This document shows, one piece after another, positions 50,866 to 58,514 of a stretch of 64,000 bases of DNA (within the stretch, counting starts at the first letter, position 1; each line of letters starts with the position of its first letter). The position numbers were made by a program, and so were the translations under genes. This DNA comes from Streptomyces kurssanovii (GTDB lineage Bacteria > Actinomycetota > Actinomycetes > Streptomycetales > Streptomycetaceae). The notes under the pieces are model-generated. The model saw only the letters and a program-made list of their open reading frames with translations. It searched no databases and had not been told where the DNA came from. The stretch covers positions 310,001 to 374,000 of the forward strand of contig NZ_BMTN01000005.1 of NCBI RefSeq assembly GCF_014649695.1. Reading direction: 5' to 3'.

Positions 50866-52440
50866 CTACCAGCTGGCCTTGCGGTACAGCTCCCACACCT
50901 GCATGACGGTCTGCGGGTCGAGGGCACGCTCGCCGCCGCCGATCTCCTCGCTGGCCGCCACGTACAGTTTGCCCTGCCACAGCGGCAGCAGGCGAACGTC
51001 GTCGACGAGGATCTCCTGCGCCTTCTCGAACTGCTTGGTGACCGCTCCGCGGTCGCTCTCACGCCGGGACTGCACGAGCTGCTCGGAGATCTCGGGTGCG
51101 TCGTACGGGGTGCCGAGGACGTTGTTCGCGCCGACGAACGGTGCGATGAAGTTGTCCGGGTCCGGGAAGTCCGGGAACCAGCCACGCCCGAAGACGGGGT
51201 ACTGGCCCGCCTGGTAGCCCTTCTGGAACTCGTCCCACGGCTTGCCCTGGATCGTGATCTTGAACAGGCCGGTGGCTTCGAGCTGCCGCTTGAGCTCGGC
51301 GAACTCGGGGGCCGTGGCGGAGCCGTACCGGTCGGTGGTGTACCAGAAGCTCAGCGGCACCGGCTCGTTGATGCCCGCGTCCTCGAGGATCTCCTCCGCC
51401 TTCTTGACGTCCGGCTCGCCGTACCGGTCGAAGAACTCGGTGGTGTGCCCGGCGATGCCCTTGGGGACCATCGAGTACAGCGGCTCCGCGGTGCCCTTGT
51501 AGACCTTCTCCACGAGCGCGCCACGGTCGACGACCTGCGCGATCGCGCGGCGCACGGCCAGCTTGCCGCCGTTGGGGTCGGACGGGTTGAAGACGAGGTA
51601 GCGGATGTCGGCGCCGACCGTCTCCACGAGCTGGAGGTGGTCGTTCTCCGGCTTCTTCTCCTGGAGCTCGACGACCTGCTCCGCGGTCAGACCACGGTTG
51701 ATCGCGTCGATCTCCTGCTTCTTCAGGGCCGTCATCATGATGGCGGAGTCCTGGAAGTAGCGGATCGTCACCGCGTCGTTCTTGATCTTCGCGAAGCCCT
51801 TGTACTTGGCGAAGCGGGTCAGCTCCGCCCGGTCGCCCTTCTCGTACGAGGCCAGGGCGTACGGACCGGAGCCGGTGAGCTTGCCGTCCTCACGGAGCTT
51901 GTCGGCCGGGTACTCGGAGGGCGGCACGATCGACATGGCCGGGGTGGCGAGGATGAACGGGAACGTGGCGTCGGCCGTGTTGAGCCGGAAGGTCACGATG
52001 CGGTCACCGGACGTCTCCACCTTGTCGAGCGACCCCAGCAGACCCTTCGGACCACCCTGCACGGCGATGGTCCGGATCCGGTCGATGGAGTGCTTGACGG
52101 CGGCGGCGTCGAGCTTGTCGCCGTTGGTGAAGGTGAGGCCTTCCTTGAGCTCGCACTCGAAGACCTTGTTGCTGCTGTCGGCGAAGCGGCACTCGGCCGC
52201 GTCGGACTGCGGCACGGTGCTCCCCGTCGGGAAGCTCACCAGGGTCTGGAAGACGTTCCGGTACAGCTCCCACGAGCCGTCCCAGGCGGCAGCCGGGTCG
52301 AGAGTGCTCGGCTCGCTGGTCGTACCGACGGAGATCTTCTGTTCACGGTCGGCGTCCTCGTCCGAGAACAGGCCGCACCCCGCCAGCAGAGATATGGACG
52401 CTAGGGCTGCAGCGGCCTGCAGACAGGTCCGGTAGAACAC
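50866..52440 (-). CDS. Lipoprotein ABC substrate-binding protein (peptide/SBP family 5)
   Basis: The protein has 524 aa. A lipoprotein signal ends LLAGC (Cys22). The extended SBP-5 fold has ISVGTTSEPSTLDPAAAWDG, LKEGLTFTNGDKLDAAAVKH, AIAQVVDRGALVEKVYKGTA and a C-terminal FPDFPDPDNFIAPFVG. It is a DppA/OppA-type binder of oligopeptides or similar solutes at the outer membrane face. No permease or ATPase genes lie nearby, so it is an orphan component. I chose GTG 52438-52440, 7 nt after GAGGAG; the GTG 6 nt upstream is too close to that site. Confidence 0.9.
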   Translation of the reverse strand: MFYRTCLQAAAALASISLLAGCGLFSDEDADREQKISVGTTSEPSTLDPAAAWDGSWELYRNVFQTLVSFPTGSTVPQSDAAECRFADSSNKVFECELKEGLTFTNGDKLDAAAVKHSIDRIRTIAVQGGPKGLLGSLDKVETSGDRIVTFRLNTADATFPFILATPAMSIVPPSEYPADKLREDGKLTGSGPYALASYEKGDRAELTRFAKYKGFAKIKNDAVTIRYFQDSAIMMTALKKQEIDAINRGLTAEQVVELQEKKPENDHLQLVETVGADIRYLVFNPSDPNGGKLAVRRAIAQVVDRGALVEKVYKGTAEPLYSMVPKGIAGHTTEFFDRYGEPDVKKAEEILEDAGINEPVPLSFWYTTDRYGSATAPEFAELKRQLEATGLFKITIQGKPWDEFQKGYQAGQYPVFGRGWFPDFPDPDNFIAPFVGANNVLGTPYDAPEISEQLVQSRRESDRGAVTKQFEKAQEILVDDVRLLPLWQGKLYVAASEEIGGGERALDPQTVMQVWELYRKASW

Positions 52441-52486
52441 GTGCACGCTCCTCGTTCAGCCATGGGTCGGCGAACCATACCGCAGC

Positions 52487-52520
52487 GCCCCGCCGGGTCA
52501 ATCTGACGGCCCGGCGGGGC
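52487..52520 (-). terminator. Terminator of the SDR operon
   Basis: GCCCCGCCGGG (52487-52497) pairs perfectly with CCCGGCGGGGC (52510-52520), 12-nt loop, 47 bp beyond the downstream SDR stop. Confidence 0.75.
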
Positions 52521-52567
52521 ACTTGGATCATTCAGGAACAAACCGCCTCATGGCGGTCCGCTCGGCG

Positions 52568-53347
52568 TCAGTGGACGCCCGCATTGAGGAAGATACCGCC
52601 GTCCACGACGAGCGTCTGCCCCGTGATCCAGTCCGACTGCTCGGAGGTCAGGAACGCGGCCGCGCCGCCGATGTCCGCCGGCACCCCGAGCCGCCCCAGG
52701 GGGTAGGCGGCGGCCGCCTCGGCCTCCCGGCCCTCGTAGAGCGCTTCCGCGAACTTGGTCTTGATCACCGCGGGCGCGATGGCGTTGACGCGGACGGACG
52801 GCGCCAGCTCGTGCGCCAGCTGGAGCGTCAGGTTGACCATGGCGGCCTTGCTCATGCCGTACGCGCCGATGAAGGGCGACGCGGAGACACCGGCGACCGA
52901 GGCGATGTTCACGATCGCACCGCCGTTCTCCTTCTGCCACGCCTTCCACGTCTGCTGCGCGAAGCCGAGGGCGGAGATCACGTTGGTCTCGTAGACCTTG
53001 CGCGCCACGCCCAGGTCGAGCTCGGCGATCGGGCCGAAGACCGGGTTCGTGCCGGCGTTGTTGACCAGGAAGTCGACGCGGCCGAAGGCCTCCATGGTGC
53101 GCTCGACCGCCGCCGCCTGGTGAGCCTCGTCGTGGGCCTTGCCCGCCACCGCGATGACCCGGTCGGCGCCGAGCCGCTCCACGGCCTCCTTCAGGGCCTC
53201 CTCGCCGCGGCCGGTGATGCACACCCGGTCGCCACGGGCGACGAGCGCCTCGGCGATGCCGTACCCGATGCCCCGGCTCGCGCCGGTGACGAGCGCGACC
53301 TTGCCGCTGTCCGCGACCTGTCCCGCCCCTGCTGTCTGTGCTGCCAT
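52568..53347 (-). CDS. SDR-family oxidoreductase (second gene of the operon)
   Basis: The protein has 259 aa: TGASRGIGYGIAEAL, NNAG (LVNNAGTNPVFGP), NIASVAG with Ser, and YGMSK with catalytic Tyr and Lys. Classical NADP-dependent fold. It ends WITGQTLVVDGGIFLNAGVH. It lies 17 bp downstream of the FabG-like gene. Fatty-acid or ketoester reduction, or hydroxyacyl dehydrogenase activity, is likely. Confidence 0.9.
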   Translation of the reverse strand: MAAQTAGAGQVADSGKVALVTGASRGIGYGIAEALVARGDRVCITGRGEEALKEAVERLGADRVIAVAGKAHDEAHQAAAVERTMEAFGRVDFLVNNAGTNPVFGPIAELDLGVARKVYETNVISALGFAQQTWKAWQKENGGAIVNIASVAGVSASPFIGAYGMSKAAMVNLTLQLAHELAPSVRVNAIAPAVIKTKFAEALYEGREAEAAAAYPLGRLGVPADIGGAAAFLTSEQSDWITGQTLVVDGGIFLNAGVH

Positions 53348-53364
53348 GTCGTTCGAACCCCGAT

Positions 53365-54126
53365 TCAGTTGAGCGGGCCGCCGGCCACGTACATGACCTG
53401 GCCGGAGACGAATCCGGCGTCCTCGCCGGCGAAGAAGGCGATCGCATTCGCGACGTCCTCGGGCCGGCCGACGCGCTGGACGGGGATCTGGGTCGCGGCG
53501 GCGGCCTGGAACTCCTCGAAGCCCATACCCACGCGGGCCGCCGTCTGCGCCGTCATCTCGGTGACGATGAAGCCCGGGGCGACGGCGTTGGCCGTGATGC
53601 CGAACTTGCCGAGCTCCTTGGCGAGGGTCTTGGTGAAGCCCTGGAGGCCGGCCTTGACCGCCGCGTAGTTCGCCTGGCCGCGGTTGCCGAGCGCCGAGGA
53701 CGAGGACAGGGAGACGATCCGGCCGAAGCCGGCGTCGACCATGTGCTTCTGGCAGGCCTTGGCCATCAGGAACGCGCCCTTGAGGTGCACGTTGACGACG
53801 GTGTCCCAGTCGGACTCGCTCATCTTGAAGAGCAGGTTGTCGCGGAGCACACCGGCGTTGTTCACCAGGATCGTCGGCGCGCCGAGTTCGGCCGCGACGC
53901 GGGCCACGGCGGCCTCCACCTGTGCGGCGTCCGAGACGTCGCAGCCCACCGCGAGAGCCTTGCCGCCGGCTGCGGTGATCTTCTCGACCGTGTCCTTGCA
54001 GGCCGCCTCGTCGAGGTCGAGCACGGCTACGGCCCGGCCGTCGGCCGCGAGCCGGACGGCGGTGGCGGCGCCGATACCGCGCGCGCCTCCGGTAACGACA
54101 GCCACACGCTGCTCGGTGGTGGACAT
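53365..54126 (-). CDS. FabG-type 3-oxoacyl-ACP reductase
   Basis: The protein has 253 aa with the FabG signatures TGGARGIGAATA, NNAGVLRDNLLFKM, SLSSSSALGNRGQANYAAVK (Ser, Tyr and Lys) and VAPGFIVTEMTAQ. It is a paralogue, not the housekeeping fabG, which would sit with fabD and acpP. The lack of a ketosynthase or ACP gene suggests beta-oxidation or another acyl-CoA pathway. An operator-like palindrome lies about 60 bp upstream. Confidence 0.9.
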   Translation of the reverse strand: MSTTEQRVAVVTGGARGIGAATAVRLAADGRAVAVLDLDEAACKDTVEKITAAGGKALAVGCDVSDAAQVEAAVARVAAELGAPTILVNNAGVLRDNLLFKMSESDWDTVVNVHLKGAFLMAKACQKHMVDAGFGRIVSLSSSSALGNRGQANYAAVKAGLQGFTKTLAKELGKFGITANAVAPGFIVTEMTAQTAARVGMGFEEFQAAAATQIPVQRVGRPEDVANAIAFFAGEDAGFVSGQVMYVAGGPLN

Positions 54127-54184
54127 TCTGGTTCTCCTCGCCCTTGAAGCCCGTCAATCCCTGTGCCGACGTTCACGGCTCTTC

Positions 54185-54202
54185 ACTGAGCAACCGCTTA
54201 GT
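54185..54202. promoter_or_regulatory. Operator candidate of the SDR operon
   Basis: ACTGAGCAACCGCTTAGT has 7-bp arms with one mismatch around a 4-nt centre. It resembles the ACTAAGC-N-GCTTAGT operators that TetR-type fatty-acid regulators use in actinobacteria. It lies 59 bp before the FabG-like ATG. Confidence 0.55.
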
Positions 54203-54294
54203 ACCTTCGGCAGACAGGACGCTAGAAGCCCTGGCACGCGGTGTCAACGGCACCGGGGATCCACGGCGCATGTCACATTGATCAGCCGCGTCCG

Positions 54295-54678
54295 TCAGCG
54301 CACCAGCAGGTCGAGCAGCCGCTCCACCTCCGCCTCCGGATCGGCGGTGAGCCCGGTGTGCACCGGCCCCGGCTGAACGACGGTGGACCGGGGCGCGATC
54401 AGCCACCGGAAGCGCCGGCCCGCGTCGTCACGGGAGGCCTGTCCCGCGTCCTCGCCGCCTCGGCAGACCCCCTCAACGGCATGGAGCGCCGCCCGTACCC
54501 CGGTCACGTCGGCCTCCGGGTCGAGCGCCCGCAGCTTCCCCTCGTCCAAGTGGGTACGGGCGGCCACGAAGGTCCTTGCTCGGCAGTAGACCACCACGCC
54601 CGCGTTGAAGCACTCCCCGCGCTCGACCCGCGGCACCACGCGCAGCAGCGCGTACTCGAAAACATCGCGGTCGTTCAC
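54295..54678 (-). CDS. DUF3037 protein, partner of the HipA-like kinase
   Basis: The protein has 127 aa: MNDRDVFEYALLRVVPRVER, GECFNAGVVVYCRARTFVAA and a helical end EAEVERLLDLLVR. DUF3037 genes are often next to HipA-like genes. GTG 54676-54678 overlaps the kinase stop by 4 bp (GTGA/TGA), so it is translated by coupling. Its biochemical role is unknown. It may modulate the kinase in the way HipB modulates HipA, but it has no DNA-binding motif that I can see. Confidence 0.85.
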   Translation of the reverse strand: MNDRDVFEYALLRVVPRVERGECFNAGVVVYCRARTFVAARTHLDEGKLRALDPEADVTGVRAALHAVEGVCRGGEDAGQASRDDAGRRFRWLIAPRSTVVQPGPVHTGLTADPEAEVERLLDLLVR

Positions 54679-55541
54679 CGGCGTGCGTCCTTCTCGTCCG
54701 TCTGCGCGTGCTTCTTCGCGGTGTGCGGCCACGGCGTCGCATGGTCGGTCAGCCAGCCGGGCACCTGGGACGGCCGGGACTTCGTCGGGGCGTTCAGCGT
54801 GATCCGCTCGTGGATCGTCGCGGCACGCGGCAGCAGTGCCTCCACATAGGAACGGCGCAGCGCGTCGGTGGAGTCGAAGCCCGGCTCGTCGACCAGCCAC
54901 TCGTCGGGCACGTCCGCGGCGACCTCGGTGAGCAGTTCCTCCGTGACCAGCGGCGCGAGCTCGGCGGCGGCCACCTCGACGTCCGGGCCGAAGGGGGCGA
55001 GGGCGTGGTCGGACGCGTCGTACGGCTTCGCGGCGGAGGCGGCGGCGCCGGGCCAGTTGTGGTGCCAGATCATGGTGGCGCCGTGGTCGATGAGCCAGAG
55101 GTCCCCGTGCCACACCAGCATGTTGGGGTTGCGCCAGGACCGGTCCACGTTGTTGATGAGCGCGTCGAACCAGACGACCTTGCCGGCCTCGGCCGCGCCG
55201 ACCTCGTAGGCGAGCGGATCGAATCCGAGCGACCCCGGCAGGAAGTCCATGCCGAGGTTGAGCCCGCCACTGGCCTTCAGCAGCTCCTGCACCTCCTGGT
55301 CCGGCTCCGAAAGGCCGATGACCGGATCGAGCTGGATCGTGACGAGGTCGGGCACCCGCAGCCCGAGCCGCCGCCCGAGCTCGCCGCAGATGACCTCGGC
55401 GACGAGCGTCTTGCGTCCCTGCCCGGCGCCGGTGAACTTCATGACGTACGTGCCGAGATCGTCGGCCTCGACGATCCCGGGGAGCGAGCCGCCCTCGCGC
55501 AGGGGCGTGACGTAACGGGTCGCGGTGACCTCTGTGAGCAT
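54675..55541 (-). CDS. HipA-like kinase-fold protein
   Basis: The protein has 288 aa. Kinase residues follow HipA: a lysine-bearing strand TYVMKFTGAGQ (Lys35), catalytic loop NNVDRSWRNPN (Asp133, Asn138), and metal Asp152 in LIDHGATM. The HipA N-terminal subdomain is missing and the length is short, so this is the free-standing kinase-fold type. Known HipA phosphorylates glutamyl-tRNA synthetase to cause persistence. Substrate here unknown. It overlaps the DUF3037 gene by 4 bp. Confidence 0.85.
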   Translation of the reverse strand: MLTEVTATRYVTPLREGGSLPGIVEADDLGTYVMKFTGAGQGRKTLVAEVICGELGRRLGLRVPDLVTIQLDPVIGLSEPDQEVQELLKASGGLNLGMDFLPGSLGFDPLAYEVGAAEAGKVVWFDALINNVDRSWRNPNMLVWHGDLWLIDHGATMIWHHNWPGAAASAAKPYDASDHALAPFGPDVEVAAAELAPLVTEELLTEVAADVPDEWLVDEPGFDSTDALRRSYVEALLPRAATIHERITLNAPTKSRPSQVPGWLTDHATPWPHTAKKHAQTDEKDARR

Positions 55542-55632
55542 TTCGCCAGGCTATACGGCCCGCCCCCCTGCAAATCCAGGGACCAGGCCGCTTGAACGCT
55601 TTCCGATGGACTTCGACGAAGCCGGATGCCCT

Positions 55633-56091
55633 TCAGTGCGAGGCAGCGGTCCTGGCGACGGGTGCGACGCGGTCGAGGTACTCATCGTGCTCGCAGCCGG
55701 CGTCGGGATCGCCACTGGTCAGGCACATCACGGGATCGTCCACCTCGCCGAAGAGGAAGACGGGGACCACGCAGTCGGTGCCGGAAAACGTGAGACTCAG
55801 GTAGGCGCCGCGATCCACAGGCTCGCCGTCCCCCGAACCGAAGGCCCACCTGCCGGAGGACAAGCGCGAAGCGTCCCCGCAGGTCTCTGCCGCCGACGTC
55901 CGAGCAACCTGGTTGCCGGTGAAACTCCCGTTCTCCCCGAAGGTCAAGGTCGTACCCTCCCGGCTGCGCCACTGCCCTGCCACCTGCTCGGCGGAGAGCT
56001 CCACGGCGTGGTAGGCCGCGGCATTGCAGGCGACCGTGACCGCGCCCGCAGCCACCATCAAGGTGGCACGCCACCAACCTATGCGTCCCAC
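55633..56091 (-). CDS. Small putative lipoprotein
   Basis: The protein has 152 aa. GTG 56089-56091 starts a short signal (IGWWRATLMVAAGAVTVAC) with a lipobox-like TVAC. The mature part has four cysteines and sheet-rich sequence (SREGTTLTFGENGSFTGNQV, LSLTFSGTDCVVPVFLFGEV), suggesting a compact disulfide-bonded beta barrel (lipocalin-like). Surface role unknown. The frame is open further upstream but becomes Arg-rich. Codon use is a little less GC-extreme than its neighbours. Confidence 0.68.
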   Translation of the reverse strand: MGRIGWWRATLMVAAGAVTVACNAAAYHAVELSAEQVAGQWRSREGTTLTFGENGSFTGNQVARTSAAETCGDASRLSSGRWAFGSGDGEPVDRGAYLSLTFSGTDCVVPVFLFGEVDDPVMCLTSGDPDAGCEHDEYLDRVAPVARTAASH

Positions 56092-56244
56092 GTCAGCCCT
56101 CCCCCACGCCCGGGAACGTATCCACCGGCGCAACATATTTGAACAGGCTCACACAGGGGGTCGCGCACCCGTGACGACACCAGGCGTGAAGGATCGACAA
56201 CCGGCACAGCCCACCCCCACAACACGGACCGCGAGGAACTCTGC

Positions 56245-56643
56245 ATGGACCATCAGGACGTCGGCGCCGCCGTGGCAGAGATGCTGCGGGTATGTGGCCC
56301 TCATACCGCCGAGGACTGGACGGTGCCGGCGGGGCCGCTCGAATGGACCTGCTGGCAGACAGCAGCCCACATCGGCCACGATCTGCTTGCCTACGCAGGA
56401 CAGTTGGCAGCACAGCCCGCCGACGCCTACCTTCCCATCGACCTGAACGTTCGCCCCACCGCCTCGCCGGCCGAAGTACTCCAGGCCGTCAACGCCTGCG
56501 GCGGACTGCTCAGCAGCGCCCTGGCCACAGCCGACCCGCCCGGAGAGCCCACCCAAGTACTCCTCTGGTGCACCGGCCGCGGAGAACTCGACGGCCTCCC
56601 TCGCCGAACCTCATGGAGGTGGGAAGCAGCCCGATCGGACTGA
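56245..56643 (+). pseudogene. Maleylpyruvate isomerase-like (MDMPI) gene with internal deletion
   Basis: MDHQDVGAAVAEMLRVCGPH through ALATADP (1-97) matches the N-terminal DinB-like domain (WTCWQTAAHIGHDLLAYAGQ holds a metal-ligand His). The next residues, VLLWCTGRGELDGLPRRTSW, match the C-terminal end of the same family instead of the expected middle. A block of roughly 70 residues is therefore missing with frame kept. At 132 aa it is about two thirds of the normal length and lacks the second metal-ligand helix, so it is unlikely to be active. Confidence 0.65.
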
Positions 56644-56855
56644 TCGAGCTGCCCCGGCGAACGTTCCCGGTCACAGCACTAGAAGCTCGGTCCCGTGAGG
56701 TCGGAGAGCAGCACGGCCGATCTGACGTGGCCGTCGTCCGGTCGCATACACCATGCGGTGATCCATGCGGATCAAAGTACTTGAAACTATAAACAGTAAG
56801 TCGTTTCTCGGTAGGCTTTGGCCGCTCATCAGCACTATTGAGGGGGGACCTCACC
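56644..56855 (+). other. Leader region of the lamin-tail gene
   Basis: This is AT-rich for the genome, with AAAGTACTTGAAACTATAAA around 56775-56794 (palindrome AAGTACTT). It probably contains the promoter for the secreted protein at 56856. No gene. Confidence 0.45.
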
Positions 56856-57350
56856 ATGCGCACCCATGCCCATGCGTTTGCCGTCGCGCTCGCGGCCGGC
56901 TCGCTCGCCGTCCTGACCGCGGCCCCGGCCCAGGCGGCCGAATACTCGTCCGCCCTGAAGATCTGGGGCGTCCAGTACGACGCGCCCGGCAGGGACTCCA
57001 ACAGCTGCACGACGGGCAACACCCGCCACGAGTACCTGACGATCAAGAACTACTCCCGTACCGCGACGGTCAACCTGCGCGGCTACGTGGTCAAGGACGC
57101 GGTCGGCAACCGGCACACGTTCCCGACGAACCACTACCTGCAGCCCGGGGACTACGTGAGGCTCCGCGGCGGGCACGGCACCGACTCCGACGGCGACAAC
57201 GTCGCCTGGCGCGACAACTGCAACTTCATATGGAACAACGACCGCGACACCATCTACCTCTACAAGCCCTCCGGCGACCGCGCGGACGTCCACTCCTACA
57301 CCAAGGCCGCCAACGACCGCGACGGCAACGGCTTCATCACCTTCCACTGA
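56856..57350 (+). CDS. Secreted lamin-tail (LTD) domain protein
   Basis: The protein has 164 aa. A clear signal peptide (FAVALAAGSLAVLTAAPAQA, cleavage after AQA at about residue 29) leads into one lamin-tail domain: EYLTIKNYSRTATVNLRGYV, DAVGNRHTFPTNHYLQPGDY, VRLRGGHGTDSDGDNVAWRD, NCNFIWNNDRDTIYL. Two cysteines could form a disulfide. In bacteria these domains bind surfaces or DNA, often fused to nucleases; here the domain stands alone. ATG 56856 follows a GAGGGGGGA ribosome site. A hairpin terminator follows at 57390. Confidence 0.87.
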   Translation: MRTHAHAFAVALAAGSLAVLTAAPAQAAEYSSALKIWGVQYDAPGRDSNSCTTGNTRHEYLTIKNYSRTATVNLRGYVVKDAVGNRHTFPTNHYLQPGDYVRLRGGHGTDSDGDNVAWRDNCNFIWNNDRDTIYLYKPSGDRADVHSYTKAANDRDGNGFITFH

Positions 57351-57389
57351 CTCGACACACCACGCCGGCCGCCTCCGCCGCCCCGACAC

Positions 57390-57420
57390 GGCGGAGCCCC
57401 TGCTGACAGGGGGCTCCGCC
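57390..57420 (+). terminator. Terminator of the lamin-tail gene
   Basis: GGCGGAGCCCC (57390-57400) pairs perfectly with GGGGCTCCGCC (57410-57420) across a 9-nt loop, 39 bp past the stop. Confidence 0.75.
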
Positions 57421-57505
57421 GGCGTCGGCACGCCCGGGTGCGGCCTGCGTGGGCCTGTGTGAACCTGGCCGCGGAACCACGTCGTCAATGACCAGGGAGC
57501 AGGTC

Positions 57506-57691
57506 ATGAACCAGCTCGGAGACAAGCCGGAAGAGGTCCGCAAACAGCTCGAGGAGGAGAAGCGCCGGAGCGGGAAGGGCAGGCCCGGCGGTGAGAAGAC
57601 GGGCGACGCCACGGAGACGACAGACAAGTCCCGCGAGGCGTCCGCCTCCGAGGGAGAACCATCGGGGAACGAGGACCGGACCCCGGAGTGA
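57506..57691 (+). CDS. Small charged protein, 61 aa
   Basis: MNQLGDKPEEVRKQLEEEKR followed by a Lys/Gly/Glu/Ser/Asp-rich disordered tail (TTDKSREASASEGEPS). It lacks hydrophobic segments. GGGAG (57494-57498) precedes ATG 57506; the ATG at 57488 is less likely. It is similar in nature to small stress or spore-related proteins, but no family is recognised. Confidence 0.6.
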   Translation: MNQLGDKPEEVRKQLEEEKRRSGKGRPGGEKTGDATETTDKSREASASEGEPSGNEDRTPE

Positions 57692-57892
57692 CGTAGGGGG
57701 TCGGAATCAGCACCCGGCCCGAACACGCCTGACCCGACTTGCGCTGTTCCGCGCCGAGTTCGTGCCGAACCAGCCGAGCGCGAGCGTCCCGGACAGCGGC
57801 TGCTCGCTCACGGCCACGAACAGCACCGGGTCCTCGGACGGACCGGCGGCACTCGTCGGCGGGTGATCAGGGGGCGGCCGGTCATCCCTGCC

Positions 57893-58105
57893 TCAGGACG
57901 TGCTCCCTCCGCCCCCGTCCCCCAGCAAGAACGGCTGACCCGATGCGCCACCGGCGTGGTCGGCCGGGTCGACAGGAGTCCTCCAGTGACTGTTACTGCC
58001 ATGGTCACGCTCGCGCCGCACGTCGATGGCCCACTGGACCGCTCCATAGAGCACGACGACCGCCGCAAGACCGCCGATCACCATCCACATCTCCACTGGT
58101 GCCAC
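57893..58105 (-). CDS. Small single-pass membrane protein
   Basis: The protein has up to 70 aa. The hydrophobic segment MWMVIGGLAAVVVLYGAVQW is followed by a hydrophilic tail (DVRRERDHGSNSHWRTPVDP) and a Gly/Ser end. GTG 58103-58105 or ATG 58088-58090 can start it. It resembles the small membrane peptides common in Streptomyces. Function unknown. Confidence 0.6.
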   Translation of the reverse strand: MAPVEMWMVIGGLAAVVVLYGAVQWAIDVRRERDHGSNSHWRTPVDPADHAGGASGQPFLLGDGGGGSTS

Positions 58106-58514
58106 CTCGCCTCGCCCCCCAGGGGTCCGCGGACAACCGCAGACTCACGTCCTGGTTCATGGGGTCAGCGTCCCCTGCAGGTCACCGTGTTACTGCCTAT
58201 TTGAGCAAGCTCAGAGGTACCCCCCGCACGGGCCCGCCGTGTCACATCGTGAGTGGCGGGCGCCGTGTTTCCTGCATCCATGGGTACGCCCGAAGATCTC
58301 CGCTTCCCGGGCGACCACACGGTCCGAGTGGCCGGCCGGGGGGCCCGACGCGCGACGGCCGGGCGATCGGTTCTCGCTCGGCCACAGGTGTCCCCGGAGG
58401 CCGTCACCACGTTGGGACAGTGCGTGCCGGTCGCGGCGCGTCCACATGTCCGGCCGGGCCGAAGGGCTCGTACGCGCCACCTGGCCGACCGGGCCGTACC
58501 TTCAGGAGAGACGG
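58106..58514 (+). other. Upstream region of the TPR gene
   Basis: No supported gene in 409 bp. TGAGCAAGCTCA (58202-58213, arms TGAGC/GCTCA) is a possible operator in the AT-richer part (GTTACTGCCTATTTGAGC). AGGAGA (58504-58509) is the ribosome site for the TPR gene. Several overlapping frames are open on both strands but have poor codon bias. Confidence 0.45.

Noticed and set aside
57591-57866. Plus-strand frame ending SLTATNSTGSSDGPAALVGG
   Set aside because: The tail looks protein-like, but the first half is antisense-type noise over a supported small gene and there is no start signal near the tail.
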